Assembly (NCBI GenBank): GCA_016903675.1
Contig: JADQBA010000015.1
Coordinates: forward strand, 42,947 to 106,946
Direction of reading: 5' to 3'
DNA: 64,000 nucleotides
From: Stigonema ocellatum SAG 48.90 = DSM 106950
GTDB lineage: Bacteria > Cyanobacteriota > Cyanobacteriia > Cyanobacteriales > Nostocaceae
The translations under genes and the position numbers were made by a program. The notes under the pieces were generated by a model. That model made no database searches. It was not told where the DNA came from and saw nothing but the letters and a program-made list of their open reading frames with translations. Of the stretch, positions 43,816 to 52,342 are shown piece after piece. Positions within the stretch are counted from its first letter, which is position 1. The number at the start of each line of letters is the position of its first letter.

Positions 43816-45973
43816 ATTTGCGTCTTTCGCGACGCCATTTCCCCCGGACCAAACGAATTTCGTCAAAACTGTAGCTCTCGCCAAGATATTCTTTAATTGG
43901 GGTGAGAGAGATATCGCCGAGGACTTCTAAGACTTGCCAAATTTTTTGCTGGCGTTCTAAAGAAACCAACTGATTGACATCTACAGGCTGATTTTTCTCC
44001 ATTAAATCACAAAGGTGACGGACAATGGTCGTGGGGCGGATGTTGCGTTTTTTGGCAATTTCTGTTATACTATGTCCTTGTTGATGTAGCTGTAAGGTGT
44101 ATAATTCAGTATCGGAAGGTGAGTTGACAGAGGGTGGAAAAGAATTATCCTCTTTTGTTGATAAACCTTGTTCAGTGCGGTAGGCGCGAATTTGAGCGAG
44201 GAATTTGTCTCCGTACTGGGCGAGTTTGTGACTGCCTACACCAGAAAGTTTACTAAATTCGGCTTTTGTTTGGGGTTGCACCTGCGCCATCAATTTTAGG
44301 GTAGAATCCTGAAAGATAACGTAGGGTGGAACAGATTGTTCGTCAGCGAGTTGTTTGCGGAGCGATCGCAACCTTTGCATGAGAATTTCCACTTCTGCTG
44401 CTTTTTCGCTTCCGTGTTCCACGGTAATCTTTTGTACTACCGGAACAGCTATGGAAACTGTGCGCTGTCGCCGCATGACTTCCCAACTCAGGGCGTTCAG
44501 TTTCAAGACTGAATAACCATCACTCGTTTGTTCTATCAACCCTTGATGCAACAGCGATCGCCCCAGCATTCGCCACTCGTCCAAACTTTTATCTTTCCCA
44601 ATGCCGTAAGTAGAAAGTTTGTCATGTTCGTTCTGAGCAATTTTCTGATTTTTTGCTCCGCGCAACACATCAATAATATAAAGCATCCCAAATCTTTCTT
44701 TAGTTCGCGCCACACAAGATAAAAACTTCATGGCTTCAATTGTCCAGTCTTGCACTGGTTTGGGATGACGGCAATTGTCACAGTTACCACAATTACCAGC
44801 AAAACGTTCCCCAAAATAACCCAGTTGAATTGTGCGACGGCAATCTGTACCTTCAGCATAATCTATGATCTGGCGCAGTTGTTGCTTAGCAATCAACTGT
44901 TCTTGGGAGTCTGGTTTTTGGTTGATGAGAAATTCTATTGTCTTGATGTCACCGTAGCCGAAAAAAAGTGTACACCGAGAAGGTTCTCCATCCCTACCTG
45001 CCCTTCCTGATTCCTGATAGTAACTCTCTAAGTTACGGGAAATGTCAAAGTGAACAACAAACCGCACATCGGGTTTATTAATTCCCATCCCAAAGGCAAT
45101 TGTTGCCACCATCACTCGCACATCATCTCGAATGAAGCGAGTTTGATTTTTTGAGCGTTCTTCATCACTTAATCCGGCATGATAAGGCAAGGCTGAAATC
45201 TTATCGTTTTCCAGTTTCGACGTAATTTCATCAACTTTCTTGCGTGTCAAGCAATAGATAATGCCTGAACCTTGGTTTTCCCGAATGATTTCTAATAGTT
45301 CGGCGTAAGCATACTTGGTCTTAGGACGAACTTCGTAGTAAAGGTTTTGGCGATTGAAGCTGGCAATATGGATACTAGGCTGCTTTAGTCCTAGTTGTTG
45401 GATGATGTCACCACGAACGCGATCGGTGGCTGTGGCGGTGAGGGCGAGGGTGGGGATATCTGGATAACGTTTTCGTAGAGACTTCAGTTGACGATATTCT
45501 GGACGAAAGTCGTGTCCCCACTCAGAGACGCAGTGCGCTTCGTCGATAGCAAAGGCAGAAATGCCAACTTTGTGATGGACTAAATCTAGAAATGGGAGGA
45601 AGCGATCGCTGAGTAATCGTTCTGGGGCGACGTAAAGTAGTTTGACTTTACCGTTGATGATGGCTTCTTCACGCGATCGTGTTTGATAGGAGTTGAGGCT
45701 ACTATTAAGAAATGTTGCAGTAATACCGTTATCTCGCAGTCCTTCCACTTGGTCTTGCATTAAGGCGATGAGTGGCGACACCACTATGGTTATACCTTTT
45801 TTCAGGAGTGCTGGTAGTTGGAAGCACAGAGACTTTCCTCCTCCAGTAGGCATGACAATCATTAAATCCCGATTTTGTAGCGCTTGTTCGATAATTTGCC
45901 GCTGTCCGGGGCGGAAGTTGTCGTAACCGAAGTAATATTTGAGCGCTTGTTCTAGGTTGGGATACTGAAGCAT
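43799..45973 (-). CDS. recQ: ATP-dependent DNA helicase RecQ
   Basis: The 724-residue protein has helicase motif I MPTGGGKSLCFQLP, the DEAH box AIDEAHCVSEWGHDFRPEY, motif VI YYQESGRAGRDGEPS, the RQC zinc site (GNCGNCDNCRHP), a winged helix and an HRDC domain (residues about 540-610). After it comes a C-terminal helix-turn-helix-like region (ITEIAKKRNIRPTTIVRHL), as in long RecQ forms. It unwinds DNA in recombination and fork repair. The last six residues, KYPPGT, and the stop codon are encoded by a MITE fragment. Confidence 0.95.
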   Translation of the reverse strand: MLQYPNLEQALKYYFGYDNFRPGQRQIIEQALQNRDLMIVMPTGGGKSLCFQLPALLKKGITIVVSPLIALMQDQVEGLRDNGITATFLNSSLNSYQTRSREEAIINGKVKLLYVAPERLLSDRFLPFLDLVHHKVGISAFAIDEAHCVSEWGHDFRPEYRQLKSLRKRYPDIPTLALTATATDRVRGDIIQQLGLKQPSIHIASFNRQNLYYEVRPKTKYAYAELLEIIRENQGSGIIYCLTRKKVDEITSKLENDKISALPYHAGLSDEERSKNQTRFIRDDVRVMVATIAFGMGINKPDVRFVVHFDISRNLESYYQESGRAGRDGEPSRCTLFFGYGDIKTIEFLINQKPDSQEQLIAKQQLRQIIDYAEGTDCRRTIQLGYFGERFAGNCGNCDNCRHPKPVQDWTIEAMKFLSCVARTKERFGMLYIIDVLRGAKNQKIAQNEHDKLSTYGIGKDKSLDEWRMLGRSLLHQGLIEQTSDGYSVLKLNALSWEVMRRQRTVSIAVPVVQKITVEHGSEKAAEVEILMQRLRSLRKQLADEQSVPPYVIFQDSTLKLMAQVQPQTKAEFSKLSGVGSHKLAQYGDKFLAQIRAYRTEQGLSTKEDNSFPPSVNSPSDTELYTLQLHQQGHSITEIAKKRNIRPTTIVRHLCDLMEKNQPVDVNQLVSLERQQKIWQVLEVLGDISLTPIKEYLGESYSFDEIRLVRGKWRRERRKYPPGT

Positions 45974-46283
45974 AAGTGATTGTCTGACAGAGGAGGCATG
46001 TAAGCCCTGTTTTAAATAATAGCTAATGAGGGGCTAGAGCGATCGTCTTTGTACAGAGGTTGCACGGAGCGATTTGAGCTAGAATCAGGGCAACAAGCAA
46101 GAGCAATCCAAATTTCTATGCCTCGTTGGTTGAATACCGCAGATCCAAGTCATCGGCGATATTCATTATATGCTGTCGCCAACCAGTCGATTACCAGACT
46201 TCGAGAGGACTCGATGATGGTGAACCAGTTCTGTACTGGTCAACATCTGATGATACTTGTAGTATTTTAAAGCATAATATAAG

Positions 46284-46372
46284 TGATCGCTTGTTTTATA
46301 CTGGAAAACTATGCCCTGAAATTAATTGTTTACAATCCAGAAACGGAGGCAATTGTCGAATGGATAAACTAA
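46284..46372 (+). pseudogene. XisH C-terminal remnant
   Basis: The frame ending FILENYALKLIVYNPETEAI then VEWIN matches the C-terminus of XisH (fdxN element excision controlling factor). The stop at 46370-46372 overlaps the xisI start by 13 bp, the usual xisH-xisI arrangement. Upstream (45974-46283) no XisH core is readable, so the gene is truncated. Confidence 0.7.
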
Positions 46373-46695
46373 CACATTATCGACAAATCGTTCAGCAACT
46401 CTTGCGCGAGTATGCAGCAATAGATAGTGGTGATGATGATGTTAAAACTCAGATAATTTTTGATACCGAACGCGACCACTATCAACTTGTGAATGTTGGT
46501 TGGAAAAATCAACACCGTATTTATGGCTGTTTTCTACATATTGATATTCAAGATGGTAAAGTTTGGCTTCAGCATAATGGCACAGAAAATGAAGTTGCAG
46601 AAGATTTAGTAAATTTAGGTATATTTAAGCATGACATTGTCATTGGATTTCATTCACCATTTAAACGACAATTTACAGATTATGCAGTTGGCTAA
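46360..46695 (+). CDS. xisI: XisI family protein (fdxN element excision controlling factor)
   Basis: From ATG 46360 (MDKLTHYRQIVQQLLREYAAI) the 111-residue protein has the classic XisI features, including DHYQLVNVGW, RIYGCFLHIDIQDGKVWLQHNGTE and DIVIGFHSPFKRQFTDYAVG. In Anabaena XisH and XisI are needed for fdxN element excision; the many paralogues elsewhere are of unknown role and often pair with XisH. Here the partner is only a remnant. The frame is open upstream to 46126, but that part is not XisI. Confidence 0.88.
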   Translation: MDKLTHYRQIVQQLLREYAAIDSGDDDVKTQIIFDTERDHYQLVNVGWKNQHRIYGCFLHIDIQDGKVWLQHNGTENEVAEDLVNLGIFKHDIVIGFHSPFKRQFTDYAVG

Positions 46696-47200
46696 ACTAC
46701 CAAGGGTTGAGGCGATAATTTTCTAATCTCCTACCAGGGCGATAATAGGGAAACGCTTTTAAGCCCAATACCCGTGAATGAAAGCCCTCACCCCTAGCCC
46801 CTCTCCCAAATTGGGAGAGGGGTTTCCGAATTGGGCTATCTTGAGGGCGGTAATGAGAATGAAATACCAGGACTACTGCCCTCTGATTCCATTCATTCAC
46901 GGGTATTGCTTTTAAATTCGTAGGTTGGGTTGAGGCTTTGCGAAACCCAACAAACCGCGCAAAATGTTGGGTTTCGTTCCTCAACCCAACCTACAGATTT
47001 TTATTTTTTAGGCAAAACCTACGCAGTATTGGGACTACTGCCCTCTGATTCCATTCATTCACGGGTATTGCTTTTAAGCTAGGTAATAAGGTGACTCAGG
47101 AACCCACGCGGTTACTGACTTGTGACTAACTTATGACTGATTTATAGGTGGATCTGAGAAATCATAATATGATTTAGCATAGTTGCTACTCTAACTCCCA
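46696..47200. repeat. Repeat-rich intergenic region upstream of the sensing cluster
   Basis: It holds a CCCTCACCCCTAGCCCCTCT palindrome (46785-46825), two 46-bp direct repeats (GGACTACTGCCCTCTGATTC...; 46870-46915 and 47032-47077) and, between them, a full GTAGGTTGGGTTGAGG palindrome (46920-46994). The last 100 bp should carry the promoter of the next gene; CATAATATGAT near 47163 is a possible -10. Confidence 0.7.
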
Positions 47201-48463
47201 ATGCCACGCTCACTGAAAGTTGATCAACAATATATTGCTCAAGTGAAAGCTGCGGTGCAACGCCAAGGTTATCCTCGTCAAAAAGATTTGGCAGAAGATT
47301 TAGGAATGTCTCGTGATACTGTCAGAAAGTTCCTGAACGGTTATGCCGTAGATAATCTAAATTTTATAGAGATTTGTGAAAGGTTGTTACAGGATTGGAA
47401 CGCCATAGCCGCTACTGATGTCAACACAAGTAATAGTCAACAGACAACCCTAGAACCATTTGCAGATGAACCAGAGGTGGCGGATTTCCTTGATGTGGAA
47501 CGTCAGTCAATTGAAGCAATGTGTTATCAAACACTATGCCAACCTGGTGCGCTACTGCGGATAAGAGCACCAGGTTTGATGGGTAAAACCTTTTTGATAG
47601 CTAGAGTGTTGGGCAAACTCAGACAAGAGGGATACCGCACAGTTTGCTTAAATCTACAGTATGCAGAGCAAGCAGATTTGATGAACCTAAATAGTTTTTT
47701 GCGCTGGTTTTGCATTAGTGTGGGGGAACTTGTAGGGTACCCTAACTGTTTAGATAAATACTGGAATGATAAAATCGCCTGTAAAATGAATTGCTTTGGC
47801 TATTTTCAGCGGTATTTATTGCCCCAGGCAGAAAGTCCTTTTGTCATCTGTATAGATGAGGTAGAACAGTTATTTAACCATGAAGTGGTAGGGAAAGAAT
47901 TTTTAGGGCTGTTACGAGCATGGCATGAAACAGCTAAAACCATACCTATTTGGAGACGATTGAGGCTAGTAGTTGTTCACTCTACAGAAAATTACATACA
48001 GCTAAATATCAATGAGTCACCTTTTAATGTGGGAGTGGCGACAGAGTTACCAGAGTTTACACCCCAAGAGGTACAAATTCTAGCCCAAAAATATGGGTTA
48101 GATTGGGAGTTAGCGCAGGTAAACCAGTTAATGGCATTGGTAGGGGGACATCCTTTTTTAGTTAAGCAAGCTTGTGAATATCTGCAAAGATATTCTCATA
48201 TTACACTAGAAGAATTGTTACAAACTGCCCCCACCGAAGCCGGAATATATGCTAACTATTTGCGGCGGTATTGGGAAATACTGCAACGTCATCAAGAGTC
48301 TTTGCAAGCGCTTAAAACAGTACTGTCAGCAGCAGACAAGGTACGAATTGAAGCAAAGCAAAGTTACTGGTTAAGCAAGTTGGGGTTAGTCAAGTTAGTG
48401 GGAAATGAGGTGAGGATGAATTGCAATTTATATCGCCATTATTTTAGCGATCGCATTTCCTGA
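47201..48463 (+). CDS. HTH and AAA-like ATPase domain protein
   Basis: The 420-residue protein starts with a helix-turn-helix-like segment (YPRQKDLAEDLGMSRDTVRKFLNG, residues about 20-45). An AAA-like (PF14516-type) domain follows, with the P-loop RAPGLMGKTFLIARVL near residue 124 and Walker B FVICIDEVEQLF near residue 225. The C-terminal helical part resembles STAND sensor arms (LMALVGGHPFLVKQACEYLQ). It is the first of a co-directional group and lies 39 bp upstream of another AAA-like gene. DNA binding is possible but not shown. Confidence 0.85.
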   Translation: MPRSLKVDQQYIAQVKAAVQRQGYPRQKDLAEDLGMSRDTVRKFLNGYAVDNLNFIEICERLLQDWNAIAATDVNTSNSQQTTLEPFADEPEVADFLDVERQSIEAMCYQTLCQPGALLRIRAPGLMGKTFLIARVLGKLRQEGYRTVCLNLQYAEQADLMNLNSFLRWFCISVGELVGYPNCLDKYWNDKIACKMNCFGYFQRYLLPQAESPFVICIDEVEQLFNHEVVGKEFLGLLRAWHETAKTIPIWRRLRLVVVHSTENYIQLNINESPFNVGVATELPEFTPQEVQILAQKYGLDWELAQVNQLMALVGGHPFLVKQACEYLQRYSHITLEELLQTAPTEAGIYANYLRRYWEILQRHQESLQALKTVLSAADKVRIEAKQSYWLSKLGLVKLVGNEVRMNCNLYRHYFSDRIS

Positions 48464-48502
48464 TGAGCAGCAATACCAAAAAGTCCAGATTTTTAATTTC
48501 CC

Positions 48503-51145
48503 ATGAACATGACATCAAATTTCAGTTATCAAGTTGGGGGAAGTCTATCTGATGATGCACCTAGTTATGTCAACCGTCAAGCAGATCATGAACTTTATTC
48601 TGCTTTAAAGACAGGAGAGTTTTGCTATGTCCTTAACTCCCGTCAGATGGGCAAATCTTCGCTCAAAGTGCGCGTCATGCAAAGATTGCAACAGGAGGAT
48701 ATTGCTTGTGCTGCAATTGATATTACCGCCGTTGGTACTCAAGATGTAACACCACGCGAATGGTATGGTGGGTTAATTTATAATTGGTCTTTACAATTTG
48801 AACTGCCAACAGATTTTGATTTCTTTGCTTGGTGGGAAGCAAGGGAGTGTATTTCCCCTGTGCAAGGGTGGATGGAATTTTTGTCACGAGTATTACTACA
48901 CCATACTCACAAGCAAATAGTAATTTTTATTGATGAAATTGACAGTCTCTTAAATATCAGTTTTAAAGACGATTTTTTTGCTGCTATCCGTGCCTGTTAT
49001 AACAAACGAACAGAAAATCCAGAATACAAGCGTTTGACGTTTGTTCTATTGGGTGTAGCGACACCTTCAGATTTAATAAGTGATAAAAGTCGCACACCGT
49101 TTAATATTGGTCGAGCGATTGAATTAACTGGATTTGAATTAGATGAATGCCAAACACTTGTTCAGGGATTCATCGGAAAAGTTAGCAATCCTCAAACAGT
49201 TCTCAAAGAGATTTTAGATTGGACAGGCGGACAACCGTTTCTTACTCAGAAGCTTTGTCAACTCATCCGCACAGACGATGAAGGGTTGAGTGTGGAAGAA
49301 TTGGCGCAAAAGTATATTATTCAGAATTGGGAATCCCAGGATGATCCTGAGCATTTGCGGACGATACGTAATCGGATTTTGAGGGACGAGAAACTTACAG
49401 CTAGGCTGTTAGGACTGTATCAGCAGATTCTAATACAAGGACAAATGGCAGCAGATAAAAGTCCTGAACAAATGGAATTGCGGCTTTCGGGGTTGGTGGT
49501 CAAGCAAAAGGGCGACTTAAGAGTTTACAATCCCATTTATAAAGCTGTTTTTGACCAAAATTGGGTTAATCAAATATTAGCGCAGCAACGTCCTTTTAAT
49601 GAGCAACTAAAAGCCTGGGTACATTCTAATTTTCAAGACAAATCACGGCTATTGCGAGGAAAGGCTTTGCAGGATGCACTAACTTGGGCAGATGGTAAAA
49701 GTTTAACAAATGAGGGTAACCAATTCTTGAGAGCTAGCCAAGAAGAAGTTAACCTGCGACGAAATCAGTTCTTGCACGTTAGCTGGGCGATAATTTTGAC
49801 TGGTTTAACTGGAATAATCGGATCGCTAGTATGGCTAAGTAAGACTCCTTACATTTTAAATAAAGAACGATTTAGCCAAGGTGAGCGTAGTTTTTTTCTT
49901 AGTGATGAAAATTCTGGTCAACTCCGAGGGATAGAAGAGTTTAAACAAAAGCATTTCGCTAGTGCCGAAATGTATTTTAAAAGAGCTAGCGATGCTAATA
50001 CTAGTGACCCAGAAGTACTGATTTACTATAATAATGCAAAAGCATTTGCAAAAGGCAATCCTCTAACTCTGGCAGTGACTATACCTTTAGAGAAGAAAAA
50101 AAGATTTACTACAAGGGTATTACAAGGAGTAGCACTAGCACAAGATGAGTTCAACAGCAAAGGAGGATTAGGTAATCGCTTATTAAATATAGTAATTGCT
50201 AAGGATAACGACGAGCCAGAGCAAGCTAAAGAAGTGGCTCAAGAATTGATTAAAGATTACAATGTTATGGGAGTGATTGGACATGTTACTAGCAGTTCTA
50301 CTAAAAATGCATTACCTGAGTATCAAAAATCTCATTTAGCAATGATTTCTCCCACTAGCACAAGTACTGAACTGAACAGTGACGGTTTTTTTAGAACAGT
50401 TCCTTCTGATAAAGTAACTTCTGAAAAGTTAGCAGATTACGCTATTCAACAAAATATTAAGCGAGTTGCTATTTTCTATAAAGATGATGCCTATGGCATA
50501 AGCTTCAGCAATGCATTTCAAAAATCCTTTACGAGGCAAAGAGGGGAAATTGTAAAAGAACCCATAGATTTAATGAGATTAGAACCACCAGATTATTCTC
50601 GTCTAGTACAAGATATTCTTTTACATAAAGCCGATGCAGTTATATTTTGTACCAATACAGAGGTATATGATGTCGTATTGAAAATTGTTCAAGCTCAAAA
50701 TCAAGCTCAAAATAATATACCGAACTTGTCAAAAAGGCTCAAGCTACTCACAGGGGATGGTTTGTATGGAGATAAGATTTTGCAGCCATCATTTGAAAAC
50801 ATGATTCTAACTCTAGCTTGGTTTGAAAAAGAAGAAAATGGCAAAGAAAAAAAGTTTACAAAGAAAGCTAAGGAAAGATGGGGCGGTCATATTGGTTGGG
50901 ACACTGCTACTAGTTATGACGCCACCAAGGCTTTTATTAAAGCTATATCTATGTCTGTCAACCCTGATAGAGAGACTGTACTTGAAAATTTGAAATCCGT
51001 TAAACTTGCACCAAATGAAACATCGGGAGATGAACTCAGTTTTGCAGATGGGGAAAGGAAACAAAAACCAGTGATAGTCAAGGTAGTTGGAGGTAAGCAT
51101 TGTCTACAGGGTGAAAAATTTTGTTTAGAAATCGTTTCTCATTAG
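48503..51145 (+). CDS. AAA-like ATPase, transmembrane and periplasmic ligand-binding fusion
   Basis: The 880-residue protein joins three parts. Residues 1-360 are an AAA-like STAND-type ATPase (P-loop SRQMGKSSL, Walker B VIFIDEIDSLL). One membrane helix follows at about 425-445 (FLHVSWAIILTGLTGIIGSLVWL). After a TPR-like segment (about 473-515), residues about 520-880 are a type I periplasmic binding (LivJ/ANF-receptor-like) domain (TLAVTIPLEKKK, GVALAQDEFNSKGG, MGVIGHVTSSSTKNA). This predicts ligand sensing outside the membrane and an ATPase switch inside. The C-terminal half is homologous to the protein at 55353. No kinase domain is attached. Confidence 0.88.
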   Translation: MNMTSNFSYQVGGSLSDDAPSYVNRQADHELYSALKTGEFCYVLNSRQMGKSSLKVRVMQRLQQEDIACAAIDITAVGTQDVTPREWYGGLIYNWSLQFELPTDFDFFAWWEARECISPVQGWMEFLSRVLLHHTHKQIVIFIDEIDSLLNISFKDDFFAAIRACYNKRTENPEYKRLTFVLLGVATPSDLISDKSRTPFNIGRAIELTGFELDECQTLVQGFIGKVSNPQTVLKEILDWTGGQPFLTQKLCQLIRTDDEGLSVEELAQKYIIQNWESQDDPEHLRTIRNRILRDEKLTARLLGLYQQILIQGQMAADKSPEQMELRLSGLVVKQKGDLRVYNPIYKAVFDQNWVNQILAQQRPFNEQLKAWVHSNFQDKSRLLRGKALQDALTWADGKSLTNEGNQFLRASQEEVNLRRNQFLHVSWAIILTGLTGIIGSLVWLSKTPYILNKERFSQGERSFFLSDENSGQLRGIEEFKQKHFASAEMYFKRASDANTSDPEVLIYYNNAKAFAKGNPLTLAVTIPLEKKKRFTTRVLQGVALAQDEFNSKGGLGNRLLNIVIAKDNDEPEQAKEVAQELIKDYNVMGVIGHVTSSSTKNALPEYQKSHLAMISPTSTSTELNSDGFFRTVPSDKVTSEKLADYAIQQNIKRVAIFYKDDAYGISFSNAFQKSFTRQRGEIVKEPIDLMRLEPPDYSRLVQDILLHKADAVIFCTNTEVYDVVLKIVQAQNQAQNNIPNLSKRLKLLTGDGLYGDKILQPSFENMILTLAWFEKEENGKEKKFTKKAKERWGGHIGWDTATSYDATKAFIKAISMSVNPDRETVLENLKSVKLAPNETSGDELSFADGERKQKPVIVKVVGGKHCLQGEKFCLEIVSH

Positions 51146-51164
51146 ACATAGTCGTGAAAAACAA

Positions 51165-51194
51165 TGTAGAGACGCGATTAATCGCGTCTCTACA
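51165..51194. terminator. 30-nt perfect palindrome after the sensor gene
   Basis: TGTAGAGACGCGATT and AATCGCGTCTCTACA form a perfect palindrome 20 bp beyond the stop codon. It is a good terminator candidate, although no T-run follows. Confidence 0.6.
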
Positions 51195-51205
51195 AGGGTT
51201 GTAGA

Positions 51206-51398
51206 CGAATGGCACGCTTGTTAAGATACAGCCCTTGCCCTGACTGGTTCCCAGCCTCCAGGCTGGGAACCCATTCTGGGAGGCTCCGCCTCCAGTGGCT
51301 TGACTTGACGAGAGGCAGAGCCTCTCGGAATACATTCCCAGTCTTAAGACTGGGAACGAGGCTACACAAGCCTTTGGGCTTTACAAGCGTGCCATTCG
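51206..51398. mobile_element. Palindrome-rich MITE-like element with CGAATGGCACGCTTGT ends
   Basis: The ends CGAATGGCACGCTTGT and ACAAGCGTGCCATTCG are perfect inverted repeats. Inside are stacked hairpins (GGTTCCCAGCCT/AGGCTGGGAACC and similar). The end sequence recurs near 23211-23231. Related hairpins without these ends lie at 55096-55230. Confidence 0.65.
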
Positions 51399-51484
51399 GT
51401 TGTAGACAACTTCATGTCTATTAGAGAAATTGCAGCGTTCTTACCAGTCGCACCGATCTACTCAATTTTGAGCATCGCCGTTGC

Positions 51485-51600
51485 GCGATCGCGGCTATCT
51501 CAAAAATAGCAAGTCAGTTTCAAGTCAGTTTCAAGTCTTTCATTGCCCACATTTTTCAGTTCTCATCTCAGTTCTCGCTCATGTTTAATGTAATTAAGTG
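51485..51600. promoter_or_regulatory. 115-bp duplicated upstream region (copy 1)
   Basis: The segment with TATCTCAAAAATAGCAAGTC, two AAGTCAGTTTC direct repeats, and CAGTTCTCGCTCATGTTTAA is about 90 percent identical to 56928-57046. One copy lies upstream of the nfeD-flotillin genes and the other upstream of the DUF1517 gene. Shared promoter or RNA leader function is possible. Confidence 0.7.
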
Positions 51601-51851
51601 TTCTTATAACGCAATACGCTTGGTGTTAAGGAGAATCGTAGGTTGGTTTTCGCAAAGCCTCAACCCAACCTCCCGCTGTGTCCTAGTACTTTGTCAGGTT
51701 TGAATTGATACAGACACACGGGGACAAGGAGAGAGGGGGATGTCTGCCAGTTAGTTGATTAATGTAAAGAATGGTAAATTTTTAGATAAATTGATTCTAC
51801 TTGTACTGAAGAGATAATAAGAGCGAACAACCAATAGCTTAGGGGAAGGCG
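51601..51851. other. Intergenic upstream of the NfeD-like gene
   Basis: It carries a truncated GTAGGTTGG palindrome (51638-51671). GAGATAATAAG at about 51810 could be part of the promoter. AGGGGAAGG at 51841-51849 is a strong but very close ribosome binding site for the GTG start. Confidence 0.45.
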
Positions 51852-52241
51852 GTGAATAATCCAATTCTGAAAGTCGCTTGTATTTCAGTCATCGTTGGTC
51901 TTTTTTGTGGTGTTTTAGTAGTGTGGTTGATTCATGTCCAACGGCGACGCCAAGTCGTAGATAGTTTAGTAAGGAGCAATGATGTAGTTGGTCGTTTTGG
52001 CACAGTTGAAATTCCGTTTGCTCAAAGTAGTCAAGGGAAGGTACGCGTTAATGTTAAAGGCTCTTTAGTCGATTTCGTCGCCTTTGCAGACGAACCGAAA
52101 GAGTTTAGCAAAGGCGAGCACATATTTGTTGTGGCCCAGAAAGGAAATAAGGTGTGGGTTGTGTCTGAAAGTTCTCTAGGTAACACCAATTCTCTAAAAT
52201 CTGGCAACAGATTCAGACCCGAAAACCCTGAAGAAACCTGA
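51852..52241 (+). CDS. NfeD-like membrane protein with OB-fold domain
   Basis: The 129-residue protein starts at GTG and has one N-terminal membrane helix (ACISVIVGLFCGVLVVWLI). A small beta domain follows (VGRFGTVEIPFAQSSQGKVR ... SKGEHIFVVAQKGNKVWVV) with the G-x-V-x-I-P/V-x(n)-G-K-V-R pattern of NfeD OB-folds. NfeD proteins accompany flotillins, and two flotillin genes follow. The last about 18 residues are encoded by a dispersed 100-bp repeat (52185-52278), so the C-terminus has been replaced. Confidence 0.8.
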   Translation: MNNPILKVACISVIVGLFCGVLVVWLIHVQRRRQVVDSLVRSNDVVGRFGTVEIPFAQSSQGKVRVNVKGSLVDFVAFADEPKEFSKGEHIFVVAQKGNKVWVVSESSLGNTNSLKSGNRFRPENPEET

Positions 52242-52278
52242 ATTCATTAATTACGAATTACGAATTACGAATTGGTAT
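52185..52278. repeat. 100-bp dispersed repeat (copy 2) overlapping the NfeD-like gene end
   Basis: Nearly identical to 27627-27728: ACCAATTCTCTAAAATCTGG ... then ATTACGA heptamers and ATTGGTAT. It encodes the last residues of the NfeD-like protein and its TGA stop. Confidence 0.85.
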
Positions 52279-52342
52279 AACACTCTTACATAAGTGTCCT
52301 CAAAAAGTTTCAGGCTTTTGTAACACAAACTGACAACTAACT

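Noticed and set aside
46049..46359. Reading 46126-46359 as an N-terminal extension of XisI, or 46049-46270 as a gene
   Set aside because: XisI starts at 46360 by family comparison. The upstream DNA contains only an XisH tail in another frame and no recognisable protein.
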